From positions 48,179-112,178 of the forward strand of contig NZ_JAGGRI010000038.1 of assembly GCF_018612875.1 (NCBI RefSeq): a stretch of DNA of 64,000 bases. Direction: 5' to 3'. Under the pieces are notes generated by a model. It saw nothing but the letters and a program-made list of their open reading frames with translations, was not told the DNA's origin and ran no database searches. Positions 20,486 to 29,979 of this stretch are shown one piece after another (positions within the stretch are counted from its first letter, which is position 1; the number at the start of each line of letters is the position of its first letter). The position numbers and the translations under genes were made by a program. The DNA is from Lysobacter sp. ISL-50. Its GTDB lineage: Bacteria; Pseudomonadota; Gammaproteobacteria; Xanthomonadales; Xanthomonadaceae.

Positions 20486-21655
20486 GTGCGTTCGTCAGTC
20501 AGCAATGCCATGGCGCTCGCCGCCGGATGCGCGCTCGCGCTTGTGTTGCCTGCTTGCGGCGAAAGCCGCTCGCAGGAGGACGGCAGCAAGCCGCCGCAGC
20601 AGGTCGGTGTGGTCACGCTCGTCGATGCCCCGTTGGTCCTGACCCAGGAACTGCCGGGCCGCACCCGCGCGATGCAGGTCGCCGACATCCGCCCGCAGGT
20701 CAGCGGCATCGTGAAAAAGCGCTTGTTCGTCGAGGGCGAATTCGTCCAGGCCGGGCAGGCGCTGTACCAGCTCGACGACGCGGTGTACCGGGCGAGCTTC
20801 GACAGCGCGCAGGCCAATCTGCGCAAGGCCGAGGTCACCGCCCATGCCGCGCAACTGGCGGCCAAGCGTTCGCGCGAGTTGAACAAGATCCACGCGGTCA
20901 GCGAGCAGGACAACGAGAGCGCCGTCATGGCCGCCGACCAGGCCCAGGCCGAAGTCGGCGTGGCGCGCGCCACTTTGCAAAGCGCGCGCGTCAATCTGGC
21001 TTACGCCAATATCGTCGCGCCGATCAGCGGGCGCATCGGCAAGTCCAACGTCACCGAAGGTTCGCTGGTCACCGCCAACCAGGACGAGCCGTTGGCGCTG
21101 GTGCAGAAGCTCGATCCGATCTACGTCGATGTCAACCAGCCCAGCGCCAATTGGCTGGCATTGAAGCAGGCGATCGATTCGGGCCGGCTGCAATCCAGCG
21201 ACGCCGGCGCGGCGGTCAGCATCCAGCTGGAAAACGGCGCGGCTTACGCTCACGAAGGCAAGTTGCAGTTCTCCGACGTGACCGTCGACCCGACCACGGG
21301 CAACTTCCTGCTGCGCGCGGTGGTGCCCAATCCGAAGCTGACTTTGCTGCCGGGCATGTACGTGCGCGCGATCGTCAAGGAGGGCACGCTCGCCGATGCC
21401 TTGCTGGCGCCGCAGCAGGCGGTGACCCTGGACGCCGACGGCAAGGCCAGCGCCTGGGTCGTGGACAAGGACAACAAGGTCAAGCTGCGCAGCGTGCGCG
21501 TGTCGCGCACGGTCGGCGACCAGTGGCTGGTCGAGGACGGGCTCAAGGCGGGCGAACGCGTGATCGTGGAAGGCGGGCAGAAGGTGGAGCCCGACATGCT
21601 CGTGCAGGCGGTGCCGGCGTCCAAGCCGGCGCCGGCCGCGAGCGCCGGCCGTTAA
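20486..21655 (+). CDS. RND efflux periplasmic adaptor lipoprotein (AcrA/MexA-like)
   Basis: A 389-residue membrane fusion protein. It starts at GTG 20486 with AGGAGA upstream. A signal peptide ends in the lipobox LPAC, giving an inner-membrane lipoprotein. The order is beta-barrel, lipoyl half (QVSGIVKKRLFVEGEFV), alpha-hairpin (AQANLRKAEV...), and lipoyl half (YANIVAPISGRIGKS), then barrel and membrane-proximal domains. It links the RND pump (15 bases downstream) to a TolC-like channel. No outer-membrane channel gene is present in the window. Confidence 0.95.
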   Translation: MRSSVSNAMALAAGCALALVLPACGESRSQEDGSKPPQQVGVVTLVDAPLVLTQELPGRTRAMQVADIRPQVSGIVKKRLFVEGEFVQAGQALYQLDDAVYRASFDSAQANLRKAEVTAHAAQLAAKRSRELNKIHAVSEQDNESAVMAADQAQAEVGVARATLQSARVNLAYANIVAPISGRIGKSNVTEGSLVTANQDEPLALVQKLDPIYVDVNQPSANWLALKQAIDSGRLQSSDAGAAVSIQLENGAAYAHEGKLQFSDVTVDPTTGNFLLRAVVPNPKLTLLPGMYVRAIVKEGTLADALLAPQQAVTLDADGKASAWVVDKDNKVKLRSVRVSRTVGDQWLVEDGLKAGERVIVEGGQKVEPDMLVQAVPASKPAPAASAGR

Positions 21656-21670
21656 CTCAGGGAAGACTGG

Positions 21671-24600
21671 ATGTCGCATTTTTTCATCAAGCGTCCCATC
21701 CTCGCGTGGGTGCTCGCGATCGTCACCGTGCTGGCCGGGCTGTATGCGCTGACGCGGTTGCCGATTTCGCGCTATCCCGATATCGCGCCGCCGTCGGTGG
21801 ATATCGAGGCCAGCTATCCGGGCGCCTCGGCCGAAACCGTGGAGGAGTCGGTCACGCAGATCATCGAGCAGAACGTGACCGGGCTGGAGGGGCTCAAGGA
21901 CATCGTCTCCACCAGCGACCGTTACGGCAACGTCACCGTCAGCCTGACCTTCGTCAACGGCACCGATCAGGACTTCGCCCAGATCCAGGTGCAGAACAAG
22001 CTGCAGCAGGCCACGCCGCTGCTGCCGCAGATCGTGCAGCAGCAGGGGATTTCGGTCACCAAGGCCAGCGGCGCGCGCCAGTTGGTGGTCGCCTTCGTCT
22101 CCACCAACGGCAATCTGCGCACGGATGAAATCGACGACTTCGTCGCCACCACCGTGTTCGATTCGCTCAGCCGCGTGCCCGGCGTCGGCACCGTGCAGTT
22201 GTTCGGCTCCAAGCGGGCGATGCGGATCTGGCTGGACGCGGACAAGCTCAACTCGTACAAGCTCACCCCCGCCGACGTGTCGGCGGCGGTGCAGGCGCAG
22301 AACTCGCAGGCCTCCATCGGCCAGCTCGGCGACACGCCGTCGGTGCAGGGCCAGCAGCTCAACGCCTCGGTGATCGCGCTGGGCCGGCTGCGCACGCCGG
22401 AGCAGTTTCGCAACATCATCCTGCGCAACGAAAGCGGCAGCGGCGCGAGCCTGCGCCTGGGCGATGTCGCCCGGATCGAACTGGGCCGCGCCGACTACAG
22501 CCGCCTGGCGCGCTACAACGGCAAGCCCACCTCGGGCATCGGCATCACCCTGGCCAACGGCGCCAACTCGCTGGCGATGGTGGAAGGCGTCAAGGCCCAG
22601 CTCGACCGGCTCAAGCCGCAGATGCCGCGCGGGCTGACCGCGGTGTTTCCGTTCGACACCTCGCCTTACGTGCGCATGTCGATCCTCGGCGTGATCGAAA
22701 CCTTGTTCGTGGCGATCTTCCTGGTGTTCGTGGTGATGTACCTGTTCCTGCAGGACATCCGCGCCACCCTGATCCCGACCATCGCCGTGCCGGTGGTGCT
22801 GCTGGGAACCTGCATCGTGCTGGCCGTGGTCGGGCTGTCGATCAACATGCTGACCATGTTCGCGGTGGTGCTGGCGATCGGCCTGCTGGTGGACGATGCG
22901 ATCATCGTGGTCGAGAACGTCGAGCGGCTGATGCACGAAGAGGGGATGACGCCGGTGGAGGCGACCTCGCAGTCGATGCGGCAGATCACCGGCGCGCTGA
23001 TCGGCATCGCCTCGGTGCTGTCGGTGATCTTCATTCCGATGTCGTTCCTGCAAGGCTCGGCCGGGGTCATCTACCGGCAGTTCTCGATCACCATCGTCTC
23101 GGCGATGGTGCTGTCGGTGATCGTCGCCATCGTGCTCACCCCGGCGCTGTGCGTGACCTTGCTCAAGCCCTATGATCCGGCCGCGCCGCGGCGCCAGCGC
23201 GGGTTCTTCCATTGGTTCAACACCAAGTTCGACCAGGGCGGGCGGCGTTACGAGGGTTTTATCGCCGGCATGCTCAAGCGGCCGCTGCGCTGGGTGGCGG
23301 TGTACCTGGGCCTGGGCGTGCTGATGGCGGTGCTGTTCTTCCGCCTGCCGACCGCGTTCCTGCCCGCCGAGGACCAGGGCTATCTGCTGACGATGGTGCA
23401 AGGCCCGGTCGGCGCGACCCAGGCGCGGACCTTGAAGGTGCTCGATCAGGTCGAACACATCTTCCTGAAGGACGAAAGCAAGGCGGTGGCGGCGACCTTC
23501 ACCGTGGCCGGGTCCAACTTCAGCGGCAAGGGCCAGAACGCCGGCTTCGGCTTCATCCAGCTGCGCGACTGGAGCGAGCGCAAGCCCGCCGAGCTCGGGG
23601 TCAAGGCGGTGCAGCAGCGCGCAGCCAAGCAACTGTCGAAGATCACCGATGCGCGCGTGTTCGCCTTCGCGCCGCCGCCGGTGGTCCAGCTCAGCGATTC
23701 GGTGGGTTTCGATTTCTATCTGCAGGACAGCTACGGCCAGGGCCACAAGGCGCTGACCGCGGCGCGCGACAAGTTCCTGGAGCTGGCGGCCAAAAGCCCC
23801 TTGCTGGCCAACGTGCGCGCCAACGGCCAGGACGACACGCCGCAGCTGTACATCAACATCGATCCGCAGAAGGTCGCCTCGCTGGGGCTGTCGATGAGCG
23901 ATGTCGAGGACATGCTGTCGGTGGCCTGGGGCGGGCGCTACATCGACGACTTCATCGATCGCGGCCGGGTCAAGCGCGTGGTGATGCAGGCCGACGCGCC
24001 GTTCCGCATGCGGCCGGAGGATTTCGGCCGCTGGCACGTGCGCAACACGCAGGGCGAGATGGTGTCGGTGGCGGCGTTCGCGACCTCGCGCTGGGAACAC
24101 GGCCCGCCGCAGTTGGAGCGCTACAACGGCGTGTCGGCGATGAACCTCAACGGCGAAGCGGTGGAAGGCCTGAGCACCGGCGAGGCGATGCAGGAAGTCG
24201 AGCGCCTGGTCGCGCAATTGCCGCAGGGCTTCGCCGCCGAGTTCGTCGGCCAGTCGTTCGAGGAGCGCGAGGCGGTGTCGCAGGCGCCGCTGCTGTACGC
24301 GCTGTCGCTGCTGGTGGTGTTCCTGTGGCTGGCGGCCTTGTACGAAAGCTGGTCGATGCCGGTGGCGATTCTGCTGGCGGTGCCGCTGGGCATCATCGGC
24401 GTCGTCGTGTTCACCGCGATGCGCGGCATGGAACGCGATGTGTACTTCCAGGTGGCGGTGTTGACCACGGTCGGGCTGACCTCGAAGAACGCGATCTTGA
24501 TCGTCGAGTTCGCCAAGCACTATGTCGAGCAGGGCAAGTCGCTGATCGAAGCCACGGTGCTGGCCGCGCACAGCCGCCTGCGCCCGATCCTGATGACGTC

Positions 24601-24805
24601 ATTGGCGTTCGGCTTCGGCGTGTTGCCGCTGGCGGTCGCGACCGGCGCCGGCGCCGGCGCCCAGCGCGCGATCGGCACCGGCGTGTTCGGCGGCATGCTC
24701 GCCGGCACCTTCCTCGGCGTGATCTTCATTCCGCTGTTCTTCGTGCTGGTGCAGCGGGTGTTCCACAGCTTCCACCGCACCGCCGCGGCGGCGCCGGCGC
24801 AGTGA
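21671..24805 (+). CDS. RND multidrug efflux permease (AcrB/MexB-like, HAE1 family)
   Basis: A 1044-residue, 12-TM proton-driven pump with two large periplasmic loops. It starts MSHFFIKRPILAWVL, the standard N-terminus. The proton-relay residues Asp408 and Asp409 (LLVDDAIIVVEN) and Lys939 (TSKNAIL) are intact and sit where AcrB has them. It forms a tripartite pump with the preceding adaptor. As the last genes of the NRPS operon before a hairpin, the pair may export or give self-protection against the peptide. A general housekeeping drug pump that happens to be adjacent is the alternative. No TetR repressor is next to it. Confidence 0.96.
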   Translation: MSHFFIKRPILAWVLAIVTVLAGLYALTRLPISRYPDIAPPSVDIEASYPGASAETVEESVTQIIEQNVTGLEGLKDIVSTSDRYGNVTVSLTFVNGTDQDFAQIQVQNKLQQATPLLPQIVQQQGISVTKASGARQLVVAFVSTNGNLRTDEIDDFVATTVFDSLSRVPGVGTVQLFGSKRAMRIWLDADKLNSYKLTPADVSAAVQAQNSQASIGQLGDTPSVQGQQLNASVIALGRLRTPEQFRNIILRNESGSGASLRLGDVARIELGRADYSRLARYNGKPTSGIGITLANGANSLAMVEGVKAQLDRLKPQMPRGLTAVFPFDTSPYVRMSILGVIETLFVAIFLVFVVMYLFLQDIRATLIPTIAVPVVLLGTCIVLAVVGLSINMLTMFAVVLAIGLLVDDAIIVVENVERLMHEEGMTPVEATSQSMRQITGALIGIASVLSVIFIPMSFLQGSAGVIYRQFSITIVSAMVLSVIVAIVLTPALCVTLLKPYDPAAPRRQRGFFHWFNTKFDQGGRRYEGFIAGMLKRPLRWVAVYLGLGVLMAVLFFRLPTAFLPAEDQGYLLTMVQGPVGATQARTLKVLDQVEHIFLKDESKAVAATFTVAGSNFSGKGQNAGFGFIQLRDWSERKPAELGVKAVQQRAAKQLSKITDARVFAFAPPPVVQLSDSVGFDFYLQDSYGQGHKALTAARDKFLELAAKSPLLANVRANGQDDTPQLYINIDPQKVASLGLSMSDVEDMLSVAWGGRYIDDFIDRGRVKRVVMQADAPFRMRPEDFGRWHVRNTQGEMVSVAAFATSRWEHGPPQLERYNGVSAMNLNGEAVEGLSTGEAMQEVERLVAQLPQGFAAEFVGQSFEEREAVSQAPLLYALSLLVVFLWLAALYESWSMPVAILLAVPLGIIGVVVFTAMRGMERDVYFQVAVLTTVGLTSKNAILIVEFAKHYVEQGKSLIEATVLAAHSRLRPILMTSLAFGFGVLPLAVATGAGAGAQRAIGTGVFGGMLAGTFLGVIFIPLFFVLVQRVFHSFHRTAAAAPAQ

Positions 24806-24811
24806 CGGCAT

Positions 24812-24838
24812 GCGGCGACCGCTGCGCGCGGTCGCCGC
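24812..24838 (+). terminator. Hairpin after the RND gene
   Basis: A perfect 10-bp stem (GCGGCGACCG / CGGTCGCCGC) with a 7-base loop begins six bases after the RND stop. It lacks a T-tract. It probably marks the end of the NRPS operon. Confidence 0.5.
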
Positions 24839-25063
24839 GGCTCAGGCTCGCGCCGCGTCCAGGCGGGTCGCGATGCGCACCTCGCCGGTGGCTGGCACCA
24901 GCGGGTATGGCCGCACGGAGAGTTTCATCGGCGGGCGTTGCGGACGAAATGCGGTTTTGTCCGGATTCGCCAAGATCGCATGACCCCAACGTGACATTCG
25001 ACAGGGGCCTTGCGCAGCCCCGTTGCCGATCATCGGCATTCCCCGCCCCCGAAGGATGCCCGC

Positions 25064-26227
25064 ATGAACGCACGTCGCCTGCCGCTCGCCCTGAGCCTGA
25101 TCCTCGCCGCGCTGGCCGCCAACGCGCAGGTCGTCGGTGTCGCCGTGGATTCCAAGGCGATCCTGGTCGATGGCCAGAGCGTGATCGCGGCCAGGCCGGC
25201 CGGCGATTCGGCGGTGTTCTTCAAGCTCGACGACGGCCAGCTGCGCAGGCTCGGCGAAGTGAAGCTGCCGACCAGTTACCTGGGCCCGCCCGAATCGCTG
25301 GCGGTGTCCGCACGCGGCGATCTGGCGCTGGTGGTGTCGTCCTCGCGCGTGGATGCGGCCGACCCGAAGGCTTACGCCAACGATGACACCTTGTCGGTCG
25401 TCGATCTGTCCGGCAAGACCCCGCGCGTGACCCAGACCTTGGCGCTCGGCGTGCGGCCGTCCTCGGTCAAGTTCCATCCCGGCGGCGCGATGGCGGTGGT
25501 GGCGTCCAATCCCGACAACGCGCTGGTGTGGCTGTCGATCCGCGACGGCAAGGTCGCCATCGCCGGCAAGCAAATCCTGGACGCAGGGCGCGGGCCGCTC
25601 ACCGCGTCGTTCTCGGCCGACGGCAAGCGCATGCTGGTCGCCCAGGCCGACGCCCAGCGCGTGTCGTTGTATGCATTGGAAAACGAGCGCATCAAGACCC
25701 CGCCGATCCGCGACATGGTCGCCGGCGTCACGCCGTTCACCGTCGCCTACTGCGGCGACAGCGGACTGGCCGTGGTCGGCAACTTCGGCATTCCCGATGC
25801 CGGCAACGGCGATATCGACACGGTCAGCCTGATCGACACCACCGGCGCCAAGCCGCGCGTGATCGACACCGTCGCTGTCGGTTCGGCGCCGGAAGACGTC
25901 GCCTGTTCGCCCGACGGCCGCTATGCGGCGGCGACGGTGCAGAACATGAGCAACCGGCCGAAGGATCATCCCTTCTATTCGCCGAACAGCCTGGTGGTGT
26001 TGTTGAAGCTCGAAGACCGCCGGCTGCGGCGCGTGGCCGAAGCGCCGATCGGCGCCTGGGCCGAGGGCCTGGTATTCGGCGAGGATTCCAGGACCGTGCT
26101 GGCGCAGAGCATCGACGATCGCGCGCTGCATGTGCTGAGGATCGACGGCGACACGCTGAAGCCGGCGCGGGCGCCGATCGTATTCGGCAACGGCGCGCCG
26201 GTGGGCATCGGCATCGCCGGGCGTTGA
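25064..26227 (+). CDS. Secreted YVTN-type beta-propeller protein
   Basis: A 387-residue protein with a clear signal peptide (MNARRLPLALSLILAALAANA) and a GAAGGA ribosome site before ATG 25064. The body consists of repeating blades of the form 'VxPSSVKFHPGGAMAVVAS', 'GSAPEDVACSPDGRYAAAT' and similar, as in YVTN/lactonase-like seven-bladed propellers of the periplasm. No catalytic residues are recognisable, so a binding role is as likely as a lactonase. The last 24 bases of the gene are the first 24 bases of the tandem repeat that follows. Confidence 0.8.
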   Translation: MNARRLPLALSLILAALAANAQVVGVAVDSKAILVDGQSVIAARPAGDSAVFFKLDDGQLRRLGEVKLPTSYLGPPESLAVSARGDLALVVSSSRVDAADPKAYANDDTLSVVDLSGKTPRVTQTLALGVRPSSVKFHPGGAMAVVASNPDNALVWLSIRDGKVAIAGKQILDAGRGPLTASFSADGKRMLVAQADAQRVSLYALENERIKTPPIRDMVAGVTPFTVAYCGDSGLAVVGNFGIPDAGNGDIDTVSLIDTTGAKPRVIDTVAVGSAPEDVACSPDGRYAAATVQNMSNRPKDHPFYSPNSLVVLLKLEDRRLRRVAEAPIGAWAEGLVFGEDSRTVLAQSIDDRALHVLRIDGDTLKPARAPIVFGNGAPVGIGIAGR

Positions 26228-27207
26228 ATTCAAGCTGCGGCGATAGCTCGAGGTCTTTTGTAGGAGGGGCTTCAGCCCCGATGCTTTTCGGTCAGATCCG
26301 CGGAAAGTTCAAGGCGATTTGAGCCAAGAGCATCGGGGCTGAAGCCCCTCCCACAAAAGACGTCCAAGCCGCGTCGGCCGGCGTCACGATCAAATGCTGA
26401 GGATCGACGGCATCGGCATCGCCGGGCGTTGATTTCGAGCTGCGGCGATACCTCGAGGTCTTTTGTAGGAGGGGCTTCAGCCCCGATGCTTTTCGGCCAG
26501 ATCCGCGGAAAGTTCAAGGCGATTTGAGCCAAAAGCATCGGGGCTGAAGCCCCTCCCACAAAAGACGTCCAAGCCACGTCGACCGGCGCCACGATCAAAT
26601 GCTGAGGATCGACGGCATCGGCATCGCCGGGCGTTGAGTTCAAGCTGCGGCGATAGCTCGAGGTCTTTTGTAGGAGGGGCTTCAGCCCCGATGCTTTTCG
26701 GCCAGATCCGCGGACAGTTCAAGGCGATTTGTGCCAAGAGCATCGGGGCTGAAGCCCCTCCCACAAAAGACGTCCAAGCCGCGTCGGCCGGCGCCACTAT
26801 CAAATGCTGAGGATCGATGGCATCGGCATCGCCGGGCGTTGAGTTCAAGCTGCGGCGATAGCTCGAGGTCTTTTGTAGGAGGGGCTTCAGCCCCGATGCT
26901 TTTCGGCCAGATCCGCGGACAGTTCAAGGCGATTTGTGCCAAGAGCATCGGGGCTGAAGCCCCTCCCACAAAAGACGTCCAAGCCGCGTCGGCCGGCGTC
27001 ACGATCAAATGCTGAGGATCGACGGCATCGGCATCGCCGGGCGTTGATTTCGAGTTGCGGCGATAGCTCGAGGTCTTTTGTAGGAGGGGCTTCAGCCCCG
27101 ATGCTTTTCGGCCAGATCCGCGGACAGTTCAAGGCGATTTGAGCCAAGAGCATCGGGGCTGAAGCCCCTCCCACAAAAGCCCCCGGGCCGCGCCGCCGGC
27201 GCCACCA
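26204..27207. repeat. Five 205-bp tandem repeats, each with a 35-bp inverted hairpin
   Basis: Units start at 26204, 26409, 26614, 26819 and 27024, exactly 205 bases apart, and differ at only a few positions. Each unit contains an inverted pair of about 35 bp arms (TTTTGTAGGAGGGGCTTCAG ... and its reverse complement), spaced by about 40 bases, for example 26253-26290 with 26325-26361. Units 2-5 begin with a shortened copy of the propeller gene's tail (GCTGAGGATCGAC joined to GGCATCGGCATCGCCGGGCG). Short ORFs on both strands encode 'VGGASAPML...SIGAEAPPTK', which databases list for Lysobacter as DUF6053 (recollection); I treat these as translated repeat. No gene is supported here. Confidence 0.95.
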
Positions 27208-29010
27208 TCAAAACCACTCCGCCCGCATCGCATGCGCGCTCGGCTCGGCTTCGCTCACCAGCTTCGCCGCCAGTTCCACCTGTGGCAATTCATGGGCGAA
27301 GAAGAACCGGCAAGCCTGCAGCTTGCCTTGATAGAACGCGGTATCGGCTTCGTTGGTGGTGGCCAGCGCGCCTTGCGCGATCGTCGCCTGACGCAGCCAC
27401 AACCAGCCGATGACGACATGGCCGAGCAGGGTCATGTAGTGCCCGGCGTTGGCCAAACCCAGGCGCACCTCGCCGGCGGCCATGCGCTGGCCTACCGCGG
27501 CGGTGGTGGCGCCAGCGAGCTTCGCCGCGGCGCCCAGTTGCGCGGCCAGCGCCTGCAGTTCCGGCAACGCGGCGGCCTGCGCGCAACTCGCGCCGATCTC
27601 GCGCAACAGCAGCTTCAACGCCGCGCCGTTTTGCATCATCGCCTTGCGCCCGAGCAGGTCCAGCGCCTGGATGCCGTTGGTGCCTTCGTGGATCGGGTTG
27701 ATGCGGTTGTCGCGATAGCATTGCTCGACCGGATACTCGCGGGTGTAGCCATAGCCGCCGAGAATCTGGATCGCCAGTTCGTTGGCCTTGAGCGAGTAAT
27801 CCGAACCCCAGGCCTTGATGATCGGCGTCAGCAGATCCAGCAGCAGCGCGCTTTCGCCACGCACGGTTTCGTCCGGATCGCGCGCCTGATCGACCAGCAG
27901 CGCGGTGTAGAAGCCCAGCGCCTGCGCGCCCTCGACCCAGCATTTCTGCAACAGCAGCATGCGCCGCACGTCGGCGTGCTCGATCAGCGGCAGCGGCGGC
28001 GAGGCCGGATCTTTCTGGTCCGGATGACGTCCCTGATGGCGTTCGCGCGCGTACTGCAGCGAATACAGATACGCCGCGCTGCCTTGCTGCACCGCGCCCA
28101 GGCCGACGCCGATGCGTTCCTCGTTCATCATGTGGAACATGTACGTCAGGCCCTGGTGCGGCTGGCCGACCAGATAGCCGTGGCAGTCGCCGGACTCGCC
28201 GAACTTGAGGAAGGTGTTGACGCTGCCGCGTTGGCCCATCTTGTGGTTCAGTCCGGCCAGGCTGACATCGTTGCGCGGCCCGCGCGCGCCGTCGCCATCG
28301 ACGCGCCAGCGCGGCACGATGAACAAGCTGATGCCGCGCACGCCGGGCGGCCCGCCGGGAATCTTCGCCAGCACCAGATGCACGATGTTTTCGCCTAGCT
28401 CGTGGTCGCCGGCGGAGATCCACATCTTCGCGCCGCTGAGGCGATAACTGCCGTCGGCCTGCGGTTCGGCCTGGGTCTTGATGTCGGCGAGCGACGAGCC
28501 CGCCTGCGGCTCGGACAGGCACATGGTGCCGTAGTAGCGGCCATCGACGATCGGCTTCATGTACAGCCGTTTCTGTTCGTCGCTGGCATAAACATCCAGC
28601 AGGTTGGCCACGCCGCGCGCCAGCGCCGGATAGGCGACGGTGGACGGATTGGCCGCGGAGAACATGCAGTCGCAGACCGCGCCGATCACGAACGGCAATT
28701 GCATGCCGCCGTCCTCGAAGTCGGCCAGCACCGCCATGAAGCCGGCTTCGTTGAAGGCCTGCAGGCTTTCGCCGATTTCCGGAATCAGCTCGACCCGGCC
28801 ATCGACCATGCGCGGTTCGTTGAGATCGCTCTTGCGGTTGTGCGGCAGGAACTTGCTCACCGCCAGTTGATGCGCCAGTTCGATCGCCGCGTCGAAGGTT
28901 TCGCGGCCGTGCTCGGCGAAGCGCGGATAGCGCGCCAGGCGCTCCACGTCGAGCAGCTCGTACAGCATGAAATCCAGATGGCGGCGGTCGATCAGCGGAC
29001 TGGAACTCAT
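27208..29010 (-). CDS. Acyl-CoA dehydrogenase (FadE/DmdC-like, long form)
   Basis: A 600-residue flavoprotein dehydrogenase, longer than the classic 380-residue family. It has an N-terminal extension, the FAD/substrate signature [21 protein letters not shown], a middle beta domain ([17 protein letters not shown]), and the catalytic-base region [21 protein letters not shown]-terminal extension resembles broad-substrate and DmdC-type enzymes. It would oxidise acyl-CoA to enoyl-CoA in fatty-acid or methylthio-acid breakdown in the cytosol. The gene is divergent from a TetR gene with a dyad operator between them, suggesting induction by acyl-CoA. Its 3' end abuts the tandem repeats. Confidence 0.93.
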   Translation of the reverse strand: MSSSPLIDRRHLDFMLYELLDVERLARYPRFAEHGRETFDAAIELAHQLAVSKFLPHNRKSDLNEPRMVDGRVELIPEIGESLQAFNEAGFMAVLADFEDGGMQLPFVIGAVCDCMFSAANPSTVAYPALARGVANLLDVYASDEQKRLYMKPIVDGRYYGTMCLSEPQAGSSLADIKTQAEPQADGSYRLSGAKMWISAGDHELGENIVHLVLAKIPGGPPGVRGISLFIVPRWRVDGDGARGPRNDVSLAGLNHKMGQRGSVNTFLKFGESGDCHGYLVGQPHQGLTYMFHMMNEERIGVGLGAVQQGSAAYLYSLQYARERHQGRHPDQKDPASPPLPLIEHADVRRMLLLQKCWVEGAQALGFYTALLVDQARDPDETVRGESALLLDLLTPIIKAWGSDYSLKANELAIQILGGYGYTREYPVEQCYRDNRINPIHEGTNGIQALDLLGRKAMMQNGAALKLLLREIGASCAQAAALPELQALAAQLGAAAKLAGATTAAVGQRMAAGEVRLGLANAGHYMTLLGHVVIGWLWLRQATIAQGALATTNEADTAFYQGKLQACRFFFAHELPQVELAAKLVSEAEPSAHAMRAEWF

Positions 29011-29030
29011 GCTTGCGCTCCGGGATTGGG

Positions 29031-29055
29031 TGAGTCATTCTTCACATGTGACTCA
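29031..29055. promoter_or_regulatory. Dyad operator candidate between dehydrogenase and TetR genes
   Basis: TGAGTCA and its exact reverse complement TGACTCA are separated by 11 bases, with a CACATGTG palindrome overlapping the right arm and a further GAGTCA at 29060. It lies 20 bases upstream of the dehydrogenase start and 30 upstream of the TetR start, where a shared repressor site is expected. Confidence 0.5.
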
Positions 29056-29086
29056 TTGGGAGTCAAGCCGTGAATTCGCCCAGACC

Positions 29087-29878
29087 ATGCCCAAGTCGCC
29101 CGCGCGCAAGCCCGCAGCCCCGCCGAAAGGCCCGTCCAGGCCGGTTTCGGCCAAGCGCGCCGCGGTCCAGGCCGAACCGGCGCCGGCGCCGCGCGCGGCC
29201 CGGACCCGGCTCGGGCAGGTCTTGCGCGAACCCACGCCGCGTCGCGCCACGCCGCTGGACCTGTTCCGCGCCGCGCGCCGCGGCTGGATCGCGGGCGAGC
29301 GACTGGACATCGGCGCATTGGCCGCCGAGTTGGGCATCGGCCGCGCCACCGCGTTCCGCTGGGTCGGCAGCCGTGAGCAATTGCTCGGCGAAGTGGTGTG
29401 GTCGCTGTGCGAGCCCTTGCTGCAACAGGCCGCGGCGGCGACCTCCGGACGCGGCCCGCGCCGCGTCGCGGCGATCTGCGAATACGCGATCCGGGCGATG
29501 CTGGTGTATCCGCCGCTGCGCCGTTTCATCGAGCAGGACGCCGAATTCGCCCTGCGCCTGCTGACGTCGAAACAAGGGCCGGTGCAGGAGCGGGTGATCG
29601 GCCAGGTGCGCGAACTGCTGCGCCATCAGGCCGATCAGGGCGCGCTGGTGCTGCCGCTCAATGTCGACACCTTGTCGTACCTGATCGTGCGCTTGTGCGA
29701 GTCGTTCCTGTATGCCGATGTGATCAGCGGACAACGCGTGGATGCGGCCGAGGCGGGGTTGGCGATCGAGTTGCTGTTGTCGGGCAAGGTCGAGTCGCGG
29801 GCGAAGACATCGCCGCGCGAGCCGGACAAGGCTTCATCGCCACGCCGTCGTGGCGGCGGCGGAAACAGTCGGACATAG
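29087..29878 (+). CDS. TetR-family regulator (QsdR-like)
   Basis: A 263-residue regulator starting at ATG 29087 (MPKSPARKP). An unusually long basic, Pro/Ala-rich N-terminal tail of about 65 residues precedes the DNA-binding domain, whose helix-turn-helix reads LDIGALAAELGIGRATAFRWVG. The C-terminal ligand domain resembles the QsdR-type TetR group (moderate recollection). It probably represses the divergent acyl-CoA dehydrogenase gene and itself through the dyad in the 76-base spacer. An in-frame ATG at 28967 lies inside the dehydrogenase gene and is rejected. Confidence 0.85.
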   Translation: MPKSPARKPAAPPKGPSRPVSAKRAAVQAEPAPAPRAARTRLGQVLREPTPRRATPLDLFRAARRGWIAGERLDIGALAAELGIGRATAFRWVGSREQLLGEVVWSLCEPLLQQAAAATSGRGPRRVAAICEYAIRAMLVYPPLRRFIEQDAEFALRLLTSKQGPVQERVIGQVRELLRHQADQGALVLPLNVDTLSYLIVRLCESFLYADVISGQRVDAAEAGLAIELLLSGKVESRAKTSPREPDKASSPRRRGGGGNSRT

Positions 29879-29884
29879 TTCGCG

Positions 29885-29905
29885 CAGCGGTCGCCGGTAT
29901 CGACC
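29885..29905. terminator. Hairpin between convergent TetR and NHL-M23 genes
   Basis: A perfect 7-bp stem (GCGGTCG / CGACCGC) with a 7-base loop lies in the 101-base gap between two convergent genes. There is no T-tract, so it is tentative. Confidence 0.35.
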
Positions 29906-29979
29906 GCATGAATCAAGATCCCTGTCGCGCTCAAGGATAGTCGTCTCGGGTCGCAAGCAGGAGAGGGTGGAATCAGGCT

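Noticed and set aside
26272..27174. Short ORFs on both strands encoding VGGASAPML...SIGAEAPPTK
   Set aside because: They are translations of the tandem hairpin repeat, appear once per 205-bp unit on both strands, and have no ribosome site or codon bias.
26204..27207. CRISPR-like array
   Set aside because: The period is exactly 205 bases with near-identical full units; there are no short direct repeats with variable spacers and no cas genes.
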